From an uncultured Williamsia sp. (GTDB lineage Bacteria > Actinomycetota > Actinomycetes > Mycobacteriales > Mycobacteriaceae): a stretch of DNA of 64,000 bases. Position numbers and translations under genes: made by a program. Where the stretch lies: the NCBI RefSeq assembly GCF_947494875.1, contig NZ_CANLWM010000005.1, positions 353,130 to 417,129 on the forward strand. Reading direction: 5' to 3'. Within the stretch, counting starts at the first letter, position 1, and each line of letters starts with the position of its first letter. Below the pieces are notes generated by a model, which saw only the letters and a program-made list of their open reading frames with translations, had not been told where the DNA came from and did no database searches. Of this stretch, positions 31,499 to 42,272 are shown piece after piece.

Positions 31499-34400
31499 TG
31501 CCACGCCGCACCGATCTGTCCCACGTCCTCGTCATCGGGTCCGGCCCGATCGTCATCGGACAGGCCTGCGAGTTCGACTACTCGGGCACCCAGGCGTGCC
31601 GGGTGTTGCGCGCCGAGGGTCTGCGCGTCAGCCTGGTGAACTCGAACCCGGCGACGATCATGACCGACCCCGAGTTCGCCGACGCCACCTACGTCGAGCC
31701 GATCACCCCGGAGTTCATCGAGAAGGTCATCGAGGCCGAACGCGACGGCGGCCACCCGATCGACGCGGTGCTGGCCACCCTCGGCGGGCAGACCGCGCTG
31801 AACGCCGCGGTGCAACTGCACGAGCGAGGCATCCTCGCCAAGCACGACATCGAGCTCATCGGCGCCGACTTCGACGCGATCCAGCGCGGTGAGGACCGAC
31901 AGAAGTTCAAGGACATCGTCGAGAAGGTCGGCGGGTCCAGTGCCCGCAGCCGCGTCTGTTTCACGATGGACGAGGTCCGCGAGACCGTCGCCGACCTCGG
32001 CTTCCCCGTCGTCGTGCGGCCCTCCTTCACCATGGGCGGGCTCGGCTCGGGCATGGCCTACGACGACGCCGACCTCGACCGCATCGCCGGCGGCGGCCTC
32101 GCCGCGTCGCCGACGGCCAACGTGCTCATCGAGGAGTCGATCCTCGGGTGGAAGGAGTACGAGCTCGAGCTGATGCGCGACGGCAACGACAACGTCGTCG
32201 TCGTGTGCTCCATCGAGAACGTCGACCCGGTCGGCGTGCACACCGGCGACTCGGTGACCGTGGCGCCGGCCATGACCCTCACCGACCGCGAGTACCAGGA
32301 GATGCGCGACCTGTCGCTGGCGATCATCCGCGAGGTCGGCGTGGACACCGGCGGCTGCAACATCCAGTTCGCCGTCGACCCGACCGACGGCCGCATCGTC
32401 GTCATCGAGATGAACCCCCGCGTGTCGCGGTCGTCGGCGCTGGCGTCGAAGGCGACCGGGTTCCCGATCGCCAAGATCGCCGCGAAGCTCGCCGTGGGGT
32501 ATCGCCTCGACGAGATCCTCAACGACATCACCGGCGAGACCCCCGCCTGCTTCGAGCCGACCCTCGACTACGTCGTGGTGAAGGCGCCCCGCTTCGCGTT
32601 CGAGAAGTTCCCCGGCGCCGACGACACCCTCACCACCACGATGAAGTCCGTCGGCGAGGCGATGGCCCTGGGCCGCAGCTTCGCCGAGGCACTCGGCAAG
32701 GTGATGCGCTCGCTGGAGACCAAGGCCGCCGGCTTCTGGACAGAGACCCGACCGGAGGCCACGGTCGACGAGATCCTCACGGAGATCGCCACACCCCGCG
32801 ACGGGCGCCTCTACCGCGTGATGGCTGCCTTCGACGCCGGCGCGAGCATCGAGCAGGTCTTCGACGCCACCAAGATCGACCCCTGGTTCCTCGCCGAGAT
32901 CGCCGCGGTCGGTGAGATGGGCCGAACGGTCCGGGACGCGGACACCCTCGACGCGGACCTGCTCCGCGAGGCGAAGGGCACCGGCCTGTCCGATCGCCAG
33001 ATCGCCGCGCTGCGTGACGATCTCGCCGACGAGGCCGCCGTCGCCGCGCTGCGCCGGGAGATGGGCGTGACGCCGGTCTACAAGACGGTCGACACCTGTG
33101 CCGCCGAGTTCGAGGCCACGACGCCGTACCACTACTCGACCTACGAGACCGATCCCGCGGCCACCAGCGAGATCGCCCCGCAGCCCGACCGCGAGAAGGT
33201 GCTGATCCTCGGGTCGGGTCCCAACCGCATCGGTCAGGGCATCGAGTTCGACTACTCGTGCGTGCACGCCGCGCTGACCCTGTCGGAGGCCGGGTTCGAG
33301 ACGGTGATGGTCAACTGCAACCCCGAGACCGTCTCCACCGACTACGACACCGCCGACCGCCTCTACTTCGAGCCGCTGACGTTCGAGGACGTCATGGAGG
33401 TCTACCGGGCCGAGTGCGCGTCGGGCACGGTGCGCGGCGTCATCGTGCAGCTCGGCGGACAGACCCCCCTCGGCCTCGCGCGACGACTCGAGGACGCGGG
33501 CGTCCCGATCGTCGGGACGTCACCGGCCGCCATCGACCTCGCCGAGGATCGCGGCGAGTTCGGGCGCGTGCTCGACGAGGCCGGCCTCCCGGCCGCGAAG
33601 TACGGCATGGCCACCAGCTTCGACGAGGCGCGCACCATCGCGTCCGACATCGGCTACCCGGTGCTGGTGCGCCCGTCCTACGTCCTCGGCGGGCGCGGCA
33701 TGGAGATCGTCTACGACGAGCCGTCGCTGGAGGGCTACATCTCCCGCGCCACCGAGCTCACGCCCGAGCACCCGGTGCTGGTCGACCGGTTCCTCGAGGA
33801 CGCCGTCGAGATCGACGTCGACGCCCTCTGCGACGGCACCGAGGTGTACATCGGGGGCGTGATGGAACACATCGAGGAGGCCGGGATCCACTCCGGTGAC
33901 TCCGCCTGCACGTTGCCGCCGGTGGCGCTCGGACGCACCGACGTGGCGGCGGTCCGCCGCTCCACCGAGGCCCTCGCGAAGGGCATCGGGGTGAAGGGTC
34001 TGCTCAACGTGCAGTTCGCGCTCAAGGACGACATCCTCTACGTCCTCGAGGCCAACCCGCGAGCCAGCCGGACCGTGCCGTTCGTGTCGAAGGCGACCGC
34101 GGTGCAGCTGGCCAAGGCGTGCGCCCGGGTGATGCTCGGCGCGACGATCGCCGAGTTGCGCGAGCAGGGGATCCTGCCCGCGACCGGCGACGGCGGCGAG
34201 CTCCCGCCGGGCGCACCCATCGCGGTGAAGGAGGCGGTGCTGCCCTTCAACCGGTTCCGGCGTCTCGACGGCTCCGGTGTCGACTCGCTGCTGAGCCCGG
34301 AGATGAAGTCCACCGGTGAGGTGATGGGCATCGACGCCGACTTCGGGCGGTCGTTCGCGAAGTCGCAGACCGCCGTCTCGGGGTCGCTGCCGACCGCGGG

Positions 34401-34824
34401 TGCGATCTTCGTGTCGGTGGCCAACAAGGACAAGCGCGCGCTGCTGTTCCCGGTGAAACGCCTGGCCGACCTCGGCTTCGAGATCCTTGCCACCGAGGGA
34501 ACGGCAGAGGCGTTGCGGCGCAACGGAGTCGCGTGCACGCAGGTGTACAAGCACTCCGACACCGACCTGCCGCCGGGGGAGCGGACCATCGTCGAGACGA
34601 TCCGCGCCGGCGAGGTGTCCATGGTCATCAACACACCGTTCGGCAACTCCGGCCCGCGCGTCGACGGGTACGAGATCCGCAGCGCCGCGGTGTCGCAGAA
34701 CATCCCGTGCATCACCACGGTGCAGGGCGCGAGCGCCGCGGTGCAGGGCATCGAGGCCGCGCTCGTCGGCGACATCGGGGTCCGATCGCTGCAGGAGCGA
34801 CACGCGGCGATGCGCGGGAAATGA
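31498..34824 (+). CDS. carB: Carbamoyl-phosphate synthase large subunit
   Basis: 1108 residues, two homologous halves each with an ATP-grasp: the first begins [21 protein letters not shown] and the second [20 protein letters not shown] near residue 567. Glu and Asn metal ligands appear in [20 protein letters not shown] and [22 protein letters not shown]-terminal MGS-like allosteric domain (about 960-1108, [20 protein letters not shown]) is the usual site for UMP and ornithine. Complete and standard in length. The stop overlaps pyrF (ATGA). Confidence 0.98.
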   Translation: MPRRTDLSHVLVIGSGPIVIGQACEFDYSGTQACRVLRAEGLRVSLVNSNPATIMTDPEFADATYVEPITPEFIEKVIEAERDGGHPIDAVLATLGGQTALNAAVQLHERGILAKHDIELIGADFDAIQRGEDRQKFKDIVEKVGGSSARSRVCFTMDEVRETVADLGFPVVVRPSFTMGGLGSGMAYDDADLDRIAGGGLAASPTANVLIEESILGWKEYELELMRDGNDNVVVVCSIENVDPVGVHTGDSVTVAPAMTLTDREYQEMRDLSLAIIREVGVDTGGCNIQFAVDPTDGRIVVIEMNPRVSRSSALASKATGFPIAKIAAKLAVGYRLDEILNDITGETPACFEPTLDYVVVKAPRFAFEKFPGADDTLTTTMKSVGEAMALGRSFAEALGKVMRSLETKAAGFWTETRPEATVDEILTEIATPRDGRLYRVMAAFDAGASIEQVFDATKIDPWFLAEIAAVGEMGRTVRDADTLDADLLREAKGTGLSDRQIAALRDDLADEAAVAALRREMGVTPVYKTVDTCAAEFEATTPYHYSTYETDPAATSEIAPQPDREKVLILGSGPNRIGQGIEFDYSCVHAALTLSEAGFETVMVNCNPETVSTDYDTADRLYFEPLTFEDVMEVYRAECASGTVRGVIVQLGGQTPLGLARRLEDAGVPIVGTSPAAIDLAEDRGEFGRVLDEAGLPAAKYGMATSFDEARTIASDIGYPVLVRPSYVLGGRGMEIVYDEPSLEGYISRATELTPEHPVLVDRFLEDAVEIDVDALCDGTEVYIGGVMEHIEEAGIHSGDSACTLPPVALGRTDVAAVRRSTEALAKGIGVKGLLNVQFALKDDILYVLEANPRASRTVPFVSKATAVQLAKACARVMLGATIAELREQGILPATGDGGELPPGAPIAVKEAVLPFNRFRRLDGSGVDSLLSPEMKSTGEVMGIDADFGRSFAKSQTAVSGSLPTAGAIFVSVANKDKRALLFPVKRLADLGFEILATEGTAEALRRNGVACTQVYKHSDTDLPPGERTIVETIRAGEVSMVINTPFGNSGPRVDGYEIRSAAVSQNIPCITTVQGASAAVQGIEAALVGDIGVRSLQERHAAMRGK

Positions 34825-35645
34825 CCGCGGACTTCGCGACCCGCGTCCGCGCGGCCGTCGGCCGTCGGGGGCGGCTGTGCGTCGGCATCGACCCGCACGC
34901 GCAGCTCCTGACGGCGTGGGGTCTGCCCGACGACGCGACCGGGCTGCGGACGTTCACCGAGACGGTGGTGGGCGCGATCGGCCCCCACGTCGCGGTGGCC
35001 AAGCCACAGGTCGCCTTCTACGAACGCCACGGGTCGGCGGGCGTCGCGGTGCTCGAGGACGCACTCGCCGCGCTGCGGGACGCCGGGGTGCTCGTCATCG
35101 CCGACGCCAAGCGCGGGGACATCGGATCCACGATGGCGGCCTACGCCGACACCTGGCTCGGCGACACCTCGCCGCTGCGCGCCGACGCCCTGACGGCCTC
35201 GCCGTACCTCGGGTTCGGATCGCTCGACCCCGCCGTCGGGCTCGCCGACGCGACCGGCCGGGGTGTCGTCGTGCTGGCCCGCACGTCCAATCCCGAGGGC
35301 GGCGGACTGCAGACCGCGGTCGACGCCGACGGACGGTCGGTGGCGCAGTCGATCGTCGACGCCGCGGCGCTCCACAACGGCTCGGGGCGCGCGAGCGTCG
35401 GGCTCGTGGTGGGCGCGACCCGCGAGCACGGGCTCGATCTCACCGGCGTCGGCGGCCCGATCCTGGCGCCGGGACTCGGTGCGCAGGGGGCCACACCGGC
35501 CGACCTCGCACGCGTCTTCGCCGGTGCCACCGACCTCCTGCTGCCCTCGGCGTCGCGGCAGGTCCTCTCCGCCGGCCCGGACGGCTCCGCGGTCGCCGCG
35601 GTGGCGCAGCGTCTGCGCGACGAGGTCGAGGCCGCGCTCCGCTGA
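34821..35645 (+). CDS. pyrF: Orotidine-5'-phosphate decarboxylase (type 2)
   Basis: Makes UMP from OMP. 274 residues, the longer type 2 found in mycobacteria. Catalytic segment [11 protein letters not shown] with Lys97 is present; N-terminal substrate region [11 protein letters not shown] and the phosphate-binding [16 protein letters not shown] also fit. It is the last gene of the pyr operon; pyrE and pyrD are not in the window. A 399-nt non-coding stretch follows. Confidence 0.96.
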   Translation: MTADFATRVRAAVGRRGRLCVGIDPHAQLLTAWGLPDDATGLRTFTETVVGAIGPHVAVAKPQVAFYERHGSAGVAVLEDALAALRDAGVLVIADAKRGDIGSTMAAYADTWLGDTSPLRADALTASPYLGFGSLDPAVGLADATGRGVVVLARTSNPEGGGLQTAVDADGRSVAQSIVDAAALHNGSGRASVGLVVGATREHGLDLTGVGGPILAPGLGAQGATPADLARVFAGATDLLLPSASRQVLSAGPDGSAVAAVAQRLRDEVEAALR

Positions 35646-36044
35646 CGTCGGTCCGACCGCAGGTCAGGGCCGTGTCCGACACGCGCGGGCGCACATCCGA
35701 TCGCGAATTGCGGGCGAACTGATCCCCTGTCACACCCGTCACAGACACGACATCCCACGCGCGACCTGGGCCGTGGCCGTCCCGGTCGCCAATATGCCTG
35801 TGCCACAGGTGGATCGAGCTCCGACGTAGCAGTCCGCGGCTCGTCGACGCCGGTGGACCCGCAGGGGGCGTGAAAGGCCCTACAACACCCTCTGTGGTGC
35901 GGAAATGCCGGGGTGGGGCTCGCAAACGGCACGGTCCGTGGGTACGGTCTGGAATCGCTGTCGGCGATCGGTGACACCGGACGTCGACAGGCACATGGAC
36001 CAATGAGTGCTGCGAGACGCAGTTCTATGAGTACGGAGGAACCC
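35646..36044 (+). promoter_or_regulatory. Non-coding region pyrF-mihF with palindromes and mihF promoter
   Basis: No gene is supported here. It holds a 13-bp palindrome CGTGTC-C-GACACG (35671-35683), a Crp/GlxR-like site TGTCACACCCGTCACA (35728-35743, one mismatch to TGTGA-N6-TCACA), a second 13-bp palindrome CCTGTG-C-CACAGG (35797-35809), a -10 candidate TACGGT (35943-35948), and a hairpin CTGCG-AGA-CGCAG (36010-36022) just before the ribosome site. The leader of mihF would be about 90 nt. Confidence 0.5.
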
Positions 36045-36362
36045 GTGGCCCTTCCCCAGTTGACCGCCGAGCAGCGCGCCGCTGCTCTCGAGAAGGCAGC
36101 TGCTGCCCGCAAGGCGCGCGCCGAGCTCAAGGAGCGGCTCAAGCGTGGAGGCACCGACCTGACGCAGGTGCTGAAGGACGCCGAGACCGACGAGATCCTC
36201 GGCAAGATGAAGGTGTCGGCGCTGCTCGAGGCCCTGCCGAAGGTGGGCAAGGTCAAGGCGCAGGAGATCATGACCGAGCTGGAGATCGCGCCGACGCGCC
36301 GTCTGCGGGGACTCGGCGATCGGCAGCGCAAGGCGCTGCTGGCCAAGTTCGACCAGAACTGA
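36045..36362 (+). CDS. mihF: Mycobacterial-type integration host factor mIHF
   Basis: A small nucleoid-associated protein that bends DNA; essential in mycobacteria. The GTG at 36045 gives 105 residues ([19 protein letters not shown]) and follows GGAGGA by 4 nt. An in-frame ATG at 36027 would add six residues but lacks a ribosome site. N-terminal long basic helix, then a helix-hairpin-helix/H2TH segment [24 protein letters not shown] and the very conserved [17 protein letters not shown]. Its place directly before gmk is the same as in mycobacteria (Rv1388). High identity to mycobacterial mIHF supports the order-level assignment. Confidence 0.95.
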   Translation: MALPQLTAEQRAAALEKAAAARKARAELKERLKRGGTDLTQVLKDAETDEILGKMKVSALLEALPKVGKVKAQEIMTELEIAPTRRLRGLGDRQRKALLAKFDQN

Positions 36363-36441
36363 GGCCGACGTAGAAGCTCGAGGAGGGCCGGCGGCGGGGG
36401 ACACCCCGCCCCGGGCGTCCGACCGGAGGGGCCGACTGCTG

Positions 36442-37020
36442 GTGCTGGTCGGCCCCTCCGCCGTCGGTAAGTCCAGCGTCGTGCGGCGCGTGCGTGAGCT
36501 GCTGCCCGAGCTCGTGTTCAGCGTCTCGGCCACCACGCGGGCGCCGCGTGCCGGCGAGGTCGACGGCGTCGACTACCACTTCGTCACCGAGGACCGGTTC
36601 CAGGCGATGATCGCCGACGGCGAGTTGCTCGAATGGGCCGAGATCCACGGCGGGCTGCAGCGGTCGGGGACACCGGCCGCGCCGGTCGTGGCCGCGATGG
36701 ACGCAGGCTCCCCGGTCCTCGTCGAGGTCGACATCGCCGGTGCCCGCGCCGTCCGCGCCGCGCTGCCGGACTCGGTCTCGGTCTTCCTGGCCCCGCCGAG
36801 TTGGGACGAGCTGGTGCGCCGACTGACCGGTCGCGGCACCGAGAACGCCGACGTGATCGCCCGCCGCCTGCAGACCGCGCGGGAGGAGATGGCGATCGCC
36901 GACGAGTTCGACCACGTCATCGTGAACGACCATGTCGACCGCGTGGCCCGCGAGTTGGTATCCTTGCTGGTCGGACATGACCACAGCGCGCCCGCGTCGG
37001 ACGCCGGTCGTCCCCGCTGA
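36442..37020 (+). CDS. gmk: Guanylate kinase, start codon uncertain
   Basis: Phosphorylates GMP to GDP. P-loop GPSAVGKSS, then [22 protein letters not shown] (GMP binding), LEWAEIHG and [13 protein letters not shown] are all present. The only canonical start, GTG 36442, puts the P-loop at residue 4 and cuts the first beta strand (RLLVLV). Homologues begin 10-25 residues earlier. Upstream in-frame codons read [18 protein letters not shown] without ATG, GTG or TTG back to a stop at 36271. An AGGAGGG (36380-36386) lies where the usual start would be, and GGAGGGG (36425-36431) sits 4 nt before CTG 36436. The true start may be non-canonical. The product is otherwise complete. Confidence 0.93.
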   Translation: MLVGPSAVGKSSVVRRVRELLPELVFSVSATTRAPRAGEVDGVDYHFVTEDRFQAMIADGELLEWAEIHGGLQRSGTPAAPVVAAMDAGSPVLVEVDIAGARAVRAALPDSVSVFLAPPSWDELVRRLTGRGTENADVIARRLQTAREEMAIADEFDHVIVNDHVDRVARELVSLLVGHDHSAPASDAGRPR

Positions 37021-37102
37021 TCGAAGTCCGGACGTCAGAACCATCCCGCCGCACCGTGCGGCGACATCCCGCGGCCGCCACACAGACGGCCGCAGACCGT
37101 GA

Positions 37103-37402
<300 letters not shown>

Positions 37403-37439
37403 CCCCCTCCGGAACCGTCCCGGCACCCCACGCCCCTCG

Positions 37440-38705
37440 GTGACCGCACCGGTCGGCCCGCGCCGCATCGTCGTCGGTGTCGGCGGGGGCATCGCGGCCT
37501 ACAAGGCGTGCTCGCTGATCCGGCACTTCACCGAGGCGGGCCACAGCGTCCGGGTGATCCCGACCCGGTCTGCGCTGGAGTTCGTCGGCGCGGCCACCTT
37601 CGAGGCGCTGTCCGGCAGCCCGGTCACCCCGGAGGTCTTCGCCGACGTCGAGCACGTCCCCCACGTGCGGCTCGGCCAGGAGGCTGATCTCGTCGTCGTG
37701 GCGCCCGCCACCGCCGACCTCATGGCCCGTGCGGCCTCGGGTCGCGCGGACGACCTGCTCACCGCGACGCTGCTCACCGCGCGTTGTCCCGTCGTCTACG
37801 CGCCGGCGATGCACACCGAGATGTGGGAGCACCCGGCCACCCAGGCGAACGTCGCGACGCTGCGCGCTCACGGAGCGACCGTCCTGCGGCCCGCGTCCGG
37901 TCGGTTGACGGGCCGTGACTCCGGTGCCGGGCGCCTGCCGGAGCCCACCGAGATCGGGCTCCTCGGCGACGTCCTGCTCGAACGTCCCGACGCCCTCCCG
38001 TTCGACCTCGCGGGTCGACGGGTCCTCATCAGCGCCGGCGGTACCCGCGAGCCCCTGGACCCCGTGCGGTTCCTCGGGAACCGGAGCTCAGGCAAGCAGG
38101 GTTTCGCGCTCGCCCGGGCGGCCACGCACCGCGGTGCGCAGGTGACCCTCGTCGCGGGGTCGTCGACCGGACTGGAGGCCCCGGCCGGGGTCGATCGTGT
38201 CGACATCACCACCGCCGAACAGCTCGCGACGGAGATCACCACCCGCGCGGCCGACGCCGACGTCGTCATCATGGCCGCCGCCGTCGCCGACTTCCGGCCG
38301 GTCCACGTCGCGGCGTCCAAGATCAAGAAAGAGCCGGGCGCCGACGCGACCCCGGCGCCGGTCGAGCTGACCACCAACCCCGACATCCTCCGGGGACTGG
38401 TCGCGGCACGGTCCGCGGGCGACGTCGCCGCCGGCACCGTGATCGTCGGTTTCGCGGCCGAGACCGGGGACGAGCGCGGCGGTGTGCTCGACCACGGACG
38501 CGAGAAGCTGGCCCGCAAGGGGTGCGACCTCCTCGTCGTGAACGCCGTCGGCGACGGCAAGGCGTTCGGCACCGACGACAACACCGGTTGGGTGTTGGCG
38601 TCGACGGGCGCGGAGACCGCTCTGCCGCTCGGGTCGAAAACACTCATGGCGAGTCGAATACTGGACGCCGTGACAGTGCTCCTGTCCGGTCGTCGGACCG
38701 ACTGA
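37440..38705 (+). CDS. coaBC: Phosphopantothenoylcysteine decarboxylase/synthase CoaBC
   Basis: Two steps of coenzyme A synthesis. Residues 1-about 185 are the FMN-dependent decarboxylase (CoaC): VVGVGGGIAAYKAC, ALSGSPV, and APAMHTEMWEHPA with the PxMNxxMW-like motif in which Asn is replaced by His. Residues about 190-421 are the CTP-dependent synthetase (CoaB): SAGGTREPLDPVRFLGNRSSGKQG and MAAAVADFRP with the KIKK lysines. The active-site flap reads LTGRDSGAGRLPEP (about 156-169): the cysteine of the ACGDxGxGRM motif of E. coli is absent. The same change seems to occur in other mycolata. The GTG at 37440 lacks a ribosome site. Confidence 0.95.
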   Translation: MTAPVGPRRIVVGVGGGIAAYKACSLIRHFTEAGHSVRVIPTRSALEFVGAATFEALSGSPVTPEVFADVEHVPHVRLGQEADLVVVAPATADLMARAASGRADDLLTATLLTARCPVVYAPAMHTEMWEHPATQANVATLRAHGATVLRPASGRLTGRDSGAGRLPEPTEIGLLGDVLLERPDALPFDLAGRRVLISAGGTREPLDPVRFLGNRSSGKQGFALARAATHRGAQVTLVAGSSTGLEAPAGVDRVDITTAEQLATEITTRAADADVVIMAAAVADFRPVHVAASKIKKEPGADATPAPVELTTNPDILRGLVAARSAGDVAAGTVIVGFAAETGDERGGVLDHGREKLARKGCDLLVVNAVGDGKAFGTDDNTGWVLASTGAETALPLGSKTLMASRILDAVTVLLSGRRTD

Positions 38706-38719
38706 CACCCACCCCGTCG

Positions 38720-38740
38720 CGGTGACCCTGCGGGTCACCG
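38720..38740. terminator. 9-bp perfect inverted repeat between coaBC and metK
   Basis: CGGTGACCC-TGC-GGGTCACCG lies 14 nt after the coaBC stop and 18 nt before the metK -10. It is a good terminator stem for coaBC, though its position near the metK promoter also suits an operator. Confidence 0.55.
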
Positions 38741-38758
38741 ACCAGCGGGGAGGGTGTG

Positions 38759-38764
38759 TAGGTT
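38759..38764 (+). promoter_or_regulatory. TAGGTT -10 candidate for metK
   Basis: It gives a leader of about 106 nt before metK. The leader is C/A/G-rich; no known SAM riboswitch fold is recognised in it. Confidence 0.4.
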
Positions 38765-38876
38765 GTTGCTCTGGCAGGGGGAGAGACCACACGGGGACGG
38801 GCCACCACCGCGGCGGGACGCACCCGCCGCACCGCCCCATGCGACGTCGACCGGCGTCGGACTTCGAGAGGAAATG

Positions 38877-40103
38877 ATGACTTCAGGCCAGAGTTCCGCG
38901 GGGACGTCGCGACTGTTCACCAGTGAGTCGGTGACCGAGGGTCATCCCGACAAGATCTGTGACGCGATCAGCGACTCGATCCTCGACGCCCTCCTCGAGC
39001 AGGACCCGACCTCGCGCGTCGCGGTCGAGACGCTCGTGACCACCGGCCAGGTGCACGTCGCCGGTGAGGTCACCACCTCGGCCTACGCCGACATCCCCAA
39101 GATCGTCCGCGAGAAGGTCCTCGAGATCGGGTACGACTCGTCGTCGAAGGGCTTCGACGGCGCCACCGCCGGCGTCAACGTCGCGATCGGTGCGCAGTCG
39201 CCCGACATCGCGCAGGGCGTGGACAACGCCTACGAGGCACGCGTCGACGGCCAGACCGACGAGATCGACAAGCAGGGCGCCGGCGACCAGGGCCTGATGT
39301 TCGGGTACGCCACGAACGAGACCCCGGAGTTCATGCCGGTCCCGATCGCGCTGGCCCACCGGCTGTCGCGCAAGCTGACCGAGGTCCGCAAGAACGGCAC
39401 GCTGCCGTACCTGCGCCCGGACGGCAAGACCCAGGTCACCATCGAGTACGACGGTGACACCCCGGTCCGCCTCGACACGGTCGTGCTCTCCACCCAGCAC
39501 GCCGCCGACATCGACCTGGTCAACATGCTGACCCCGGACATCAAGACCCACGTCGTCGACGCGGTCCTGGCCGACCTGCAGCTGCCCTCGCTCGACACGT
39601 CGAACCCGCGCCTGCTGGTCAACCCGACCGGCAAGTTCGTCCTCGGCGGCCCGATGGGCGACGCCGGTCTCACCGGCCGCAAGATCATCGTCGACACCTA
39701 CGGCGGCATGGCCCGCCACGGCGGCGGCGCGTTCTCCGGCAAGGACCCCTCGAAGGTCGACCGCAGCGCCGCGTACGCCATGCGCTGGGTCGCCAAGAAC
39801 GCCGTGGCCGCGGGCCTCGCGAAGCGCATCGAGGTCCAGGTCGCCTACGCAATCGGCAAGGCGGCCCCGGTCGGTCTGTTCGTCGAGACGTTCGGCACCG
39901 AGGCCATCGACCCGGTGACGATCCGCGCCGCGATCTCCGAGGTCTTCGACCTCCGCCCGGGTGCGATCGTCCGCGATCTGGATCTGCTGCGCCCGATCTA
40001 CGCGCCGACCGCGGCCTACGGTCACTTCGGTCGCACCGATCTCGACCTGCCCTGGGAGCGCACCGACCGCGCCGACAAGTTGAAGGCGGCTGCGGGCATC
40101 TGA
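38877..40103 (+). CDS. metK: S-adenosylmethionine synthase
   Basis: Makes SAM from methionine and ATP. 408 residues. N-terminal signature [32 protein letters not shown], and [19 protein letters not shown] (the Gly-rich phosphate loop) are intact. Two ATGs are adjacent (38874, 38877); the second has better spacing (5 nt) from GAGAGG. It has its own promoter region after the coaBC inverted repeat. Confidence 0.97.
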   Translation: MTSGQSSAGTSRLFTSESVTEGHPDKICDAISDSILDALLEQDPTSRVAVETLVTTGQVHVAGEVTTSAYADIPKIVREKVLEIGYDSSSKGFDGATAGVNVAIGAQSPDIAQGVDNAYEARVDGQTDEIDKQGAGDQGLMFGYATNETPEFMPVPIALAHRLSRKLTEVRKNGTLPYLRPDGKTQVTIEYDGDTPVRLDTVVLSTQHAADIDLVNMLTPDIKTHVVDAVLADLQLPSLDTSNPRLLVNPTGKFVLGGPMGDAGLTGRKIIVDTYGGMARHGGGAFSGKDPSKVDRSAAYAMRWVAKNAVAAGLAKRIEVQVAYAIGKAAPVGLFVETFGTEAIDPVTIRAAISEVFDLRPGAIVRDLDLLRPIYAPTAAYGHFGRTDLDLPWERTDRADKLKAAAGI

Positions 40104-40161
40104 GTCCGTTCCCCGTCCCCGGCGCCGCCGGGATCGTCTCCCGACACCGACGCCACCGTCG

Positions 40162-42189
40162 ATGAGCCCGCGCGCAGCCTCCGCCGCGCCCGCCGCCCAT
40201 CTGCCGGTGGCGTCGGTGCTCGTCATGCTGGGGTTGTCCCACCTCGACCGGCTCTTCGACTACGAGGTCGGTGCCGATCAGGACGCCGACGCGGTCCCCG
40301 GGGCACGGGTGCGCGTGCGGTTCGCCGGCCGTCTCGTCGACGGATTCGTCGTCGACCGCCTCGAGTCGAGTGACCACCCCGGGAAGCTCGGTCGGCTCGA
40401 CCGGGTGGTCTCGCCCGAGCCGGTGCTCACCCCCGAGGTGGCGGCGCTGTGTCGCGCGGTCGCCGACCGGTACGCCGGGACGCTGACCGACGTCGTGCGC
40501 CTGGCGATCCCGCCCCGTCACGCCCGCACCGAGGCCGCACTGCCGACCGAGGCGCCCCAGCACCCCGCGCCGCCACCCCTCGACGAGACCGCCTGGTCGT
40601 CGTATCGGACCGGGCCGGCCCTGCTGGCCGCCGTCGGAGGCGGTGGTGCCCCCCGCGCCGCGTGGCAGGCGCTGCCGGGGGAGGACTGGCCCGCGCGGAT
40701 CGCCGACCTCGCGCTGGCGACCGTCGCCGGTGGGAGGGGCGTGATCGTGGTCGTGCCCGACCAGCGTGACCTCGACCGCGTCGACGCGGCCTGCCGGGCA
40801 CTGCTGGGCGACCGCGTCGTGTCCCTGTCGGCCGGGCTGGGACCGACGGCGCGCTACCGACGGTGGCTGCAGGCCCTGCGCGGCCACGCCGATGTGGTGG
40901 TCGGGACCCGCAGCGCGGCGTTCGCCCCCGTCCGCGACCTCGGTCTGATGGTGGTGTGGGACGACGGCGACGACAGCCTCACCGAACCGCGGGCGCCGTA
41001 CCCGCACCCGCGGGAGGTCGCCGTGCTGCGCACCGCCGCGGCGTCCTCGGCGCTCGTCGTCGGGGGCATCGCGCGGACGGCCGAGACGCAGGTGCTCGTC
41101 GCCTCGGGCTGGATGCACGACGTCGTCGCCGACCGTGCGGTGATCCGCGACCACGCACCACGCATCCGGGCCATCAGCGACGACGACCGCACCGTCATGC
41201 GCGACCCGCTGGCGCGCGTCGCCCGCCTGCCGGCCATCGCGTTCGACGCCGCCCGCGCCGCGATCGCCGCAGGCGCGCCGGTGCTCGTCAGCGTGCCCCG
41301 ACGCGGGTATCACCCGTCCCTGGCGTGCGCCCGCTGCCGGACCCGTGCGCGCTGCCGTCGCTGTCACGGCCCGCTGCGCGCGGACTCCGCTGCCGCGACC
41401 CGGGACTCCGCCCCGACCGTCACCTGCAACTGGTGCGGACGCCGCGAGGCGTTCCGCTGTGTCGAGTGCGGCGACACGCACCTGCGGGCCACCAGCAGCG
41501 GCGCCCGGCGCACCGCGGAGGAACTCGGCAAGGCGTTCCCGGGGGTTCCCGTCCTCACCTCCGGTGGTGACGCGATCACCGACCACGTCGACCCCGGCGC
41601 GCGCCTGGTGGTCGCCACACCGGGCTCCGAACCCGTCGTCGACGGCGGATACGGCGCGGCGATCCTCCTCGACACGTGGGCACAACTCGACCGTGCCGAC
41701 CTACGCGCCGGCGAGCAGACGTTCCGACGGTGGACGTCGGTCCTCGCCGCACTGCGCCCGGCGCGAGAGGGCGGCACCGCGGTGGTCGTCGCCGACGCCG
41801 GGCTGCCCGTCGTCCAGGCCGCCATCCGCTGGGACCCGGTCGGGTTCGCCGAACAGGAACTGGCACAGCGCGCGGAACTGGGTCTCCCGCCCGCGGTGAC
41901 GATGGTGTCCGTCGACGGCACCGACCGCTCGGTGGCGGCCTTCGTCGACAGCCTCGACCTCCCCGACGGCGCCGAGACACTCGGACCTGTCGACCTGCCG
42001 ACCGACGCACGCCCGCCCGCCGGGTGGGATGGCGAGACCGAGGGCCCGCTGAGCCGCGTGCTGCTCCGCACGCCCCGGACGCACGGCCGGGCTCTGGTCC
42101 GCGCGCTCAAGGTGGCGCAGGTGCACCGCGCCGCCCAGCACGACACCGGTCCGCTGCGCATCCAGGTGGACCCACCGACCATCGGGTGA
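40162..42189 (+). CDS. priA: Primosomal protein PriA, actinobacterial helicase-dead form
   Basis: 675 residues. The N-terminal 3'-DNA-binding domain (VLVMLGLSHLDRLFDYEV) and zinc modules (CARCRTRARCRRC and CNWCGRREAFRCVECG) are recognisable, so this is PriA. The helicase motifs are not: where GxTGSGKT should be the sequence is LPGEDWPARIADLALATVAG, and the DEEH motif reads VVWDDGDDS. It therefore cannot hydrolyse ATP for unwinding in the usual way and probably acts as a loading scaffold at restart. Loss of these motifs is known in Actinobacteria. No promoter is evident in the 58-nt gap after metK. Confidence 0.92.
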   Translation: MSPRAASAAPAAHLPVASVLVMLGLSHLDRLFDYEVGADQDADAVPGARVRVRFAGRLVDGFVVDRLESSDHPGKLGRLDRVVSPEPVLTPEVAALCRAVADRYAGTLTDVVRLAIPPRHARTEAALPTEAPQHPAPPPLDETAWSSYRTGPALLAAVGGGGAPRAAWQALPGEDWPARIADLALATVAGGRGVIVVVPDQRDLDRVDAACRALLGDRVVSLSAGLGPTARYRRWLQALRGHADVVVGTRSAAFAPVRDLGLMVVWDDGDDSLTEPRAPYPHPREVAVLRTAAASSALVVGGIARTAETQVLVASGWMHDVVADRAVIRDHAPRIRAISDDDRTVMRDPLARVARLPAIAFDAARAAIAAGAPVLVSVPRRGYHPSLACARCRTRARCRRCHGPLRADSAAATRDSAPTVTCNWCGRREAFRCVECGDTHLRATSSGARRTAEELGKAFPGVPVLTSGGDAITDHVDPGARLVVATPGSEPVVDGGYGAAILLDTWAQLDRADLRAGEQTFRRWTSVLAALRPAREGGTAVVVADAGLPVVQAAIRWDPVGFAEQELAQRAELGLPPAVTMVSVDGTDRSVAAFVDSLDLPDGAETLGPVDLPTDARPPAGWDGETEGPLSRVLLRTPRTHGRALVRALKVAQVHRAAQHDTGPLRIQVDPPTIG

Positions 42190-42220
42190 GCGCAGGGAAG
42201 GGGCGGACCGACGCGGCGCC

Positions 42221-42226
42221 TAGACT
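42221..42226 (+). promoter_or_regulatory. TAGACT -10 candidate for def
   Basis: Placed after the priA stop, giving a leader of about 40 nt that ends in AGGAGG (42261-42266), 6 nt before the def start. Confidence 0.4.
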
Positions 42227-42272
42227 CGACAGCCGGCCCCGGACGTCCGGGCGCAGGACGAGGAGGCTGTCG

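Noticed and set aside
38765..38876. SAM-responsive riboswitch in the metK leader
   Set aside because: No conserved SAM-I, SAM-II or SAM-IV core could be recognised; only a simple inverted repeat lies upstream of the -10.
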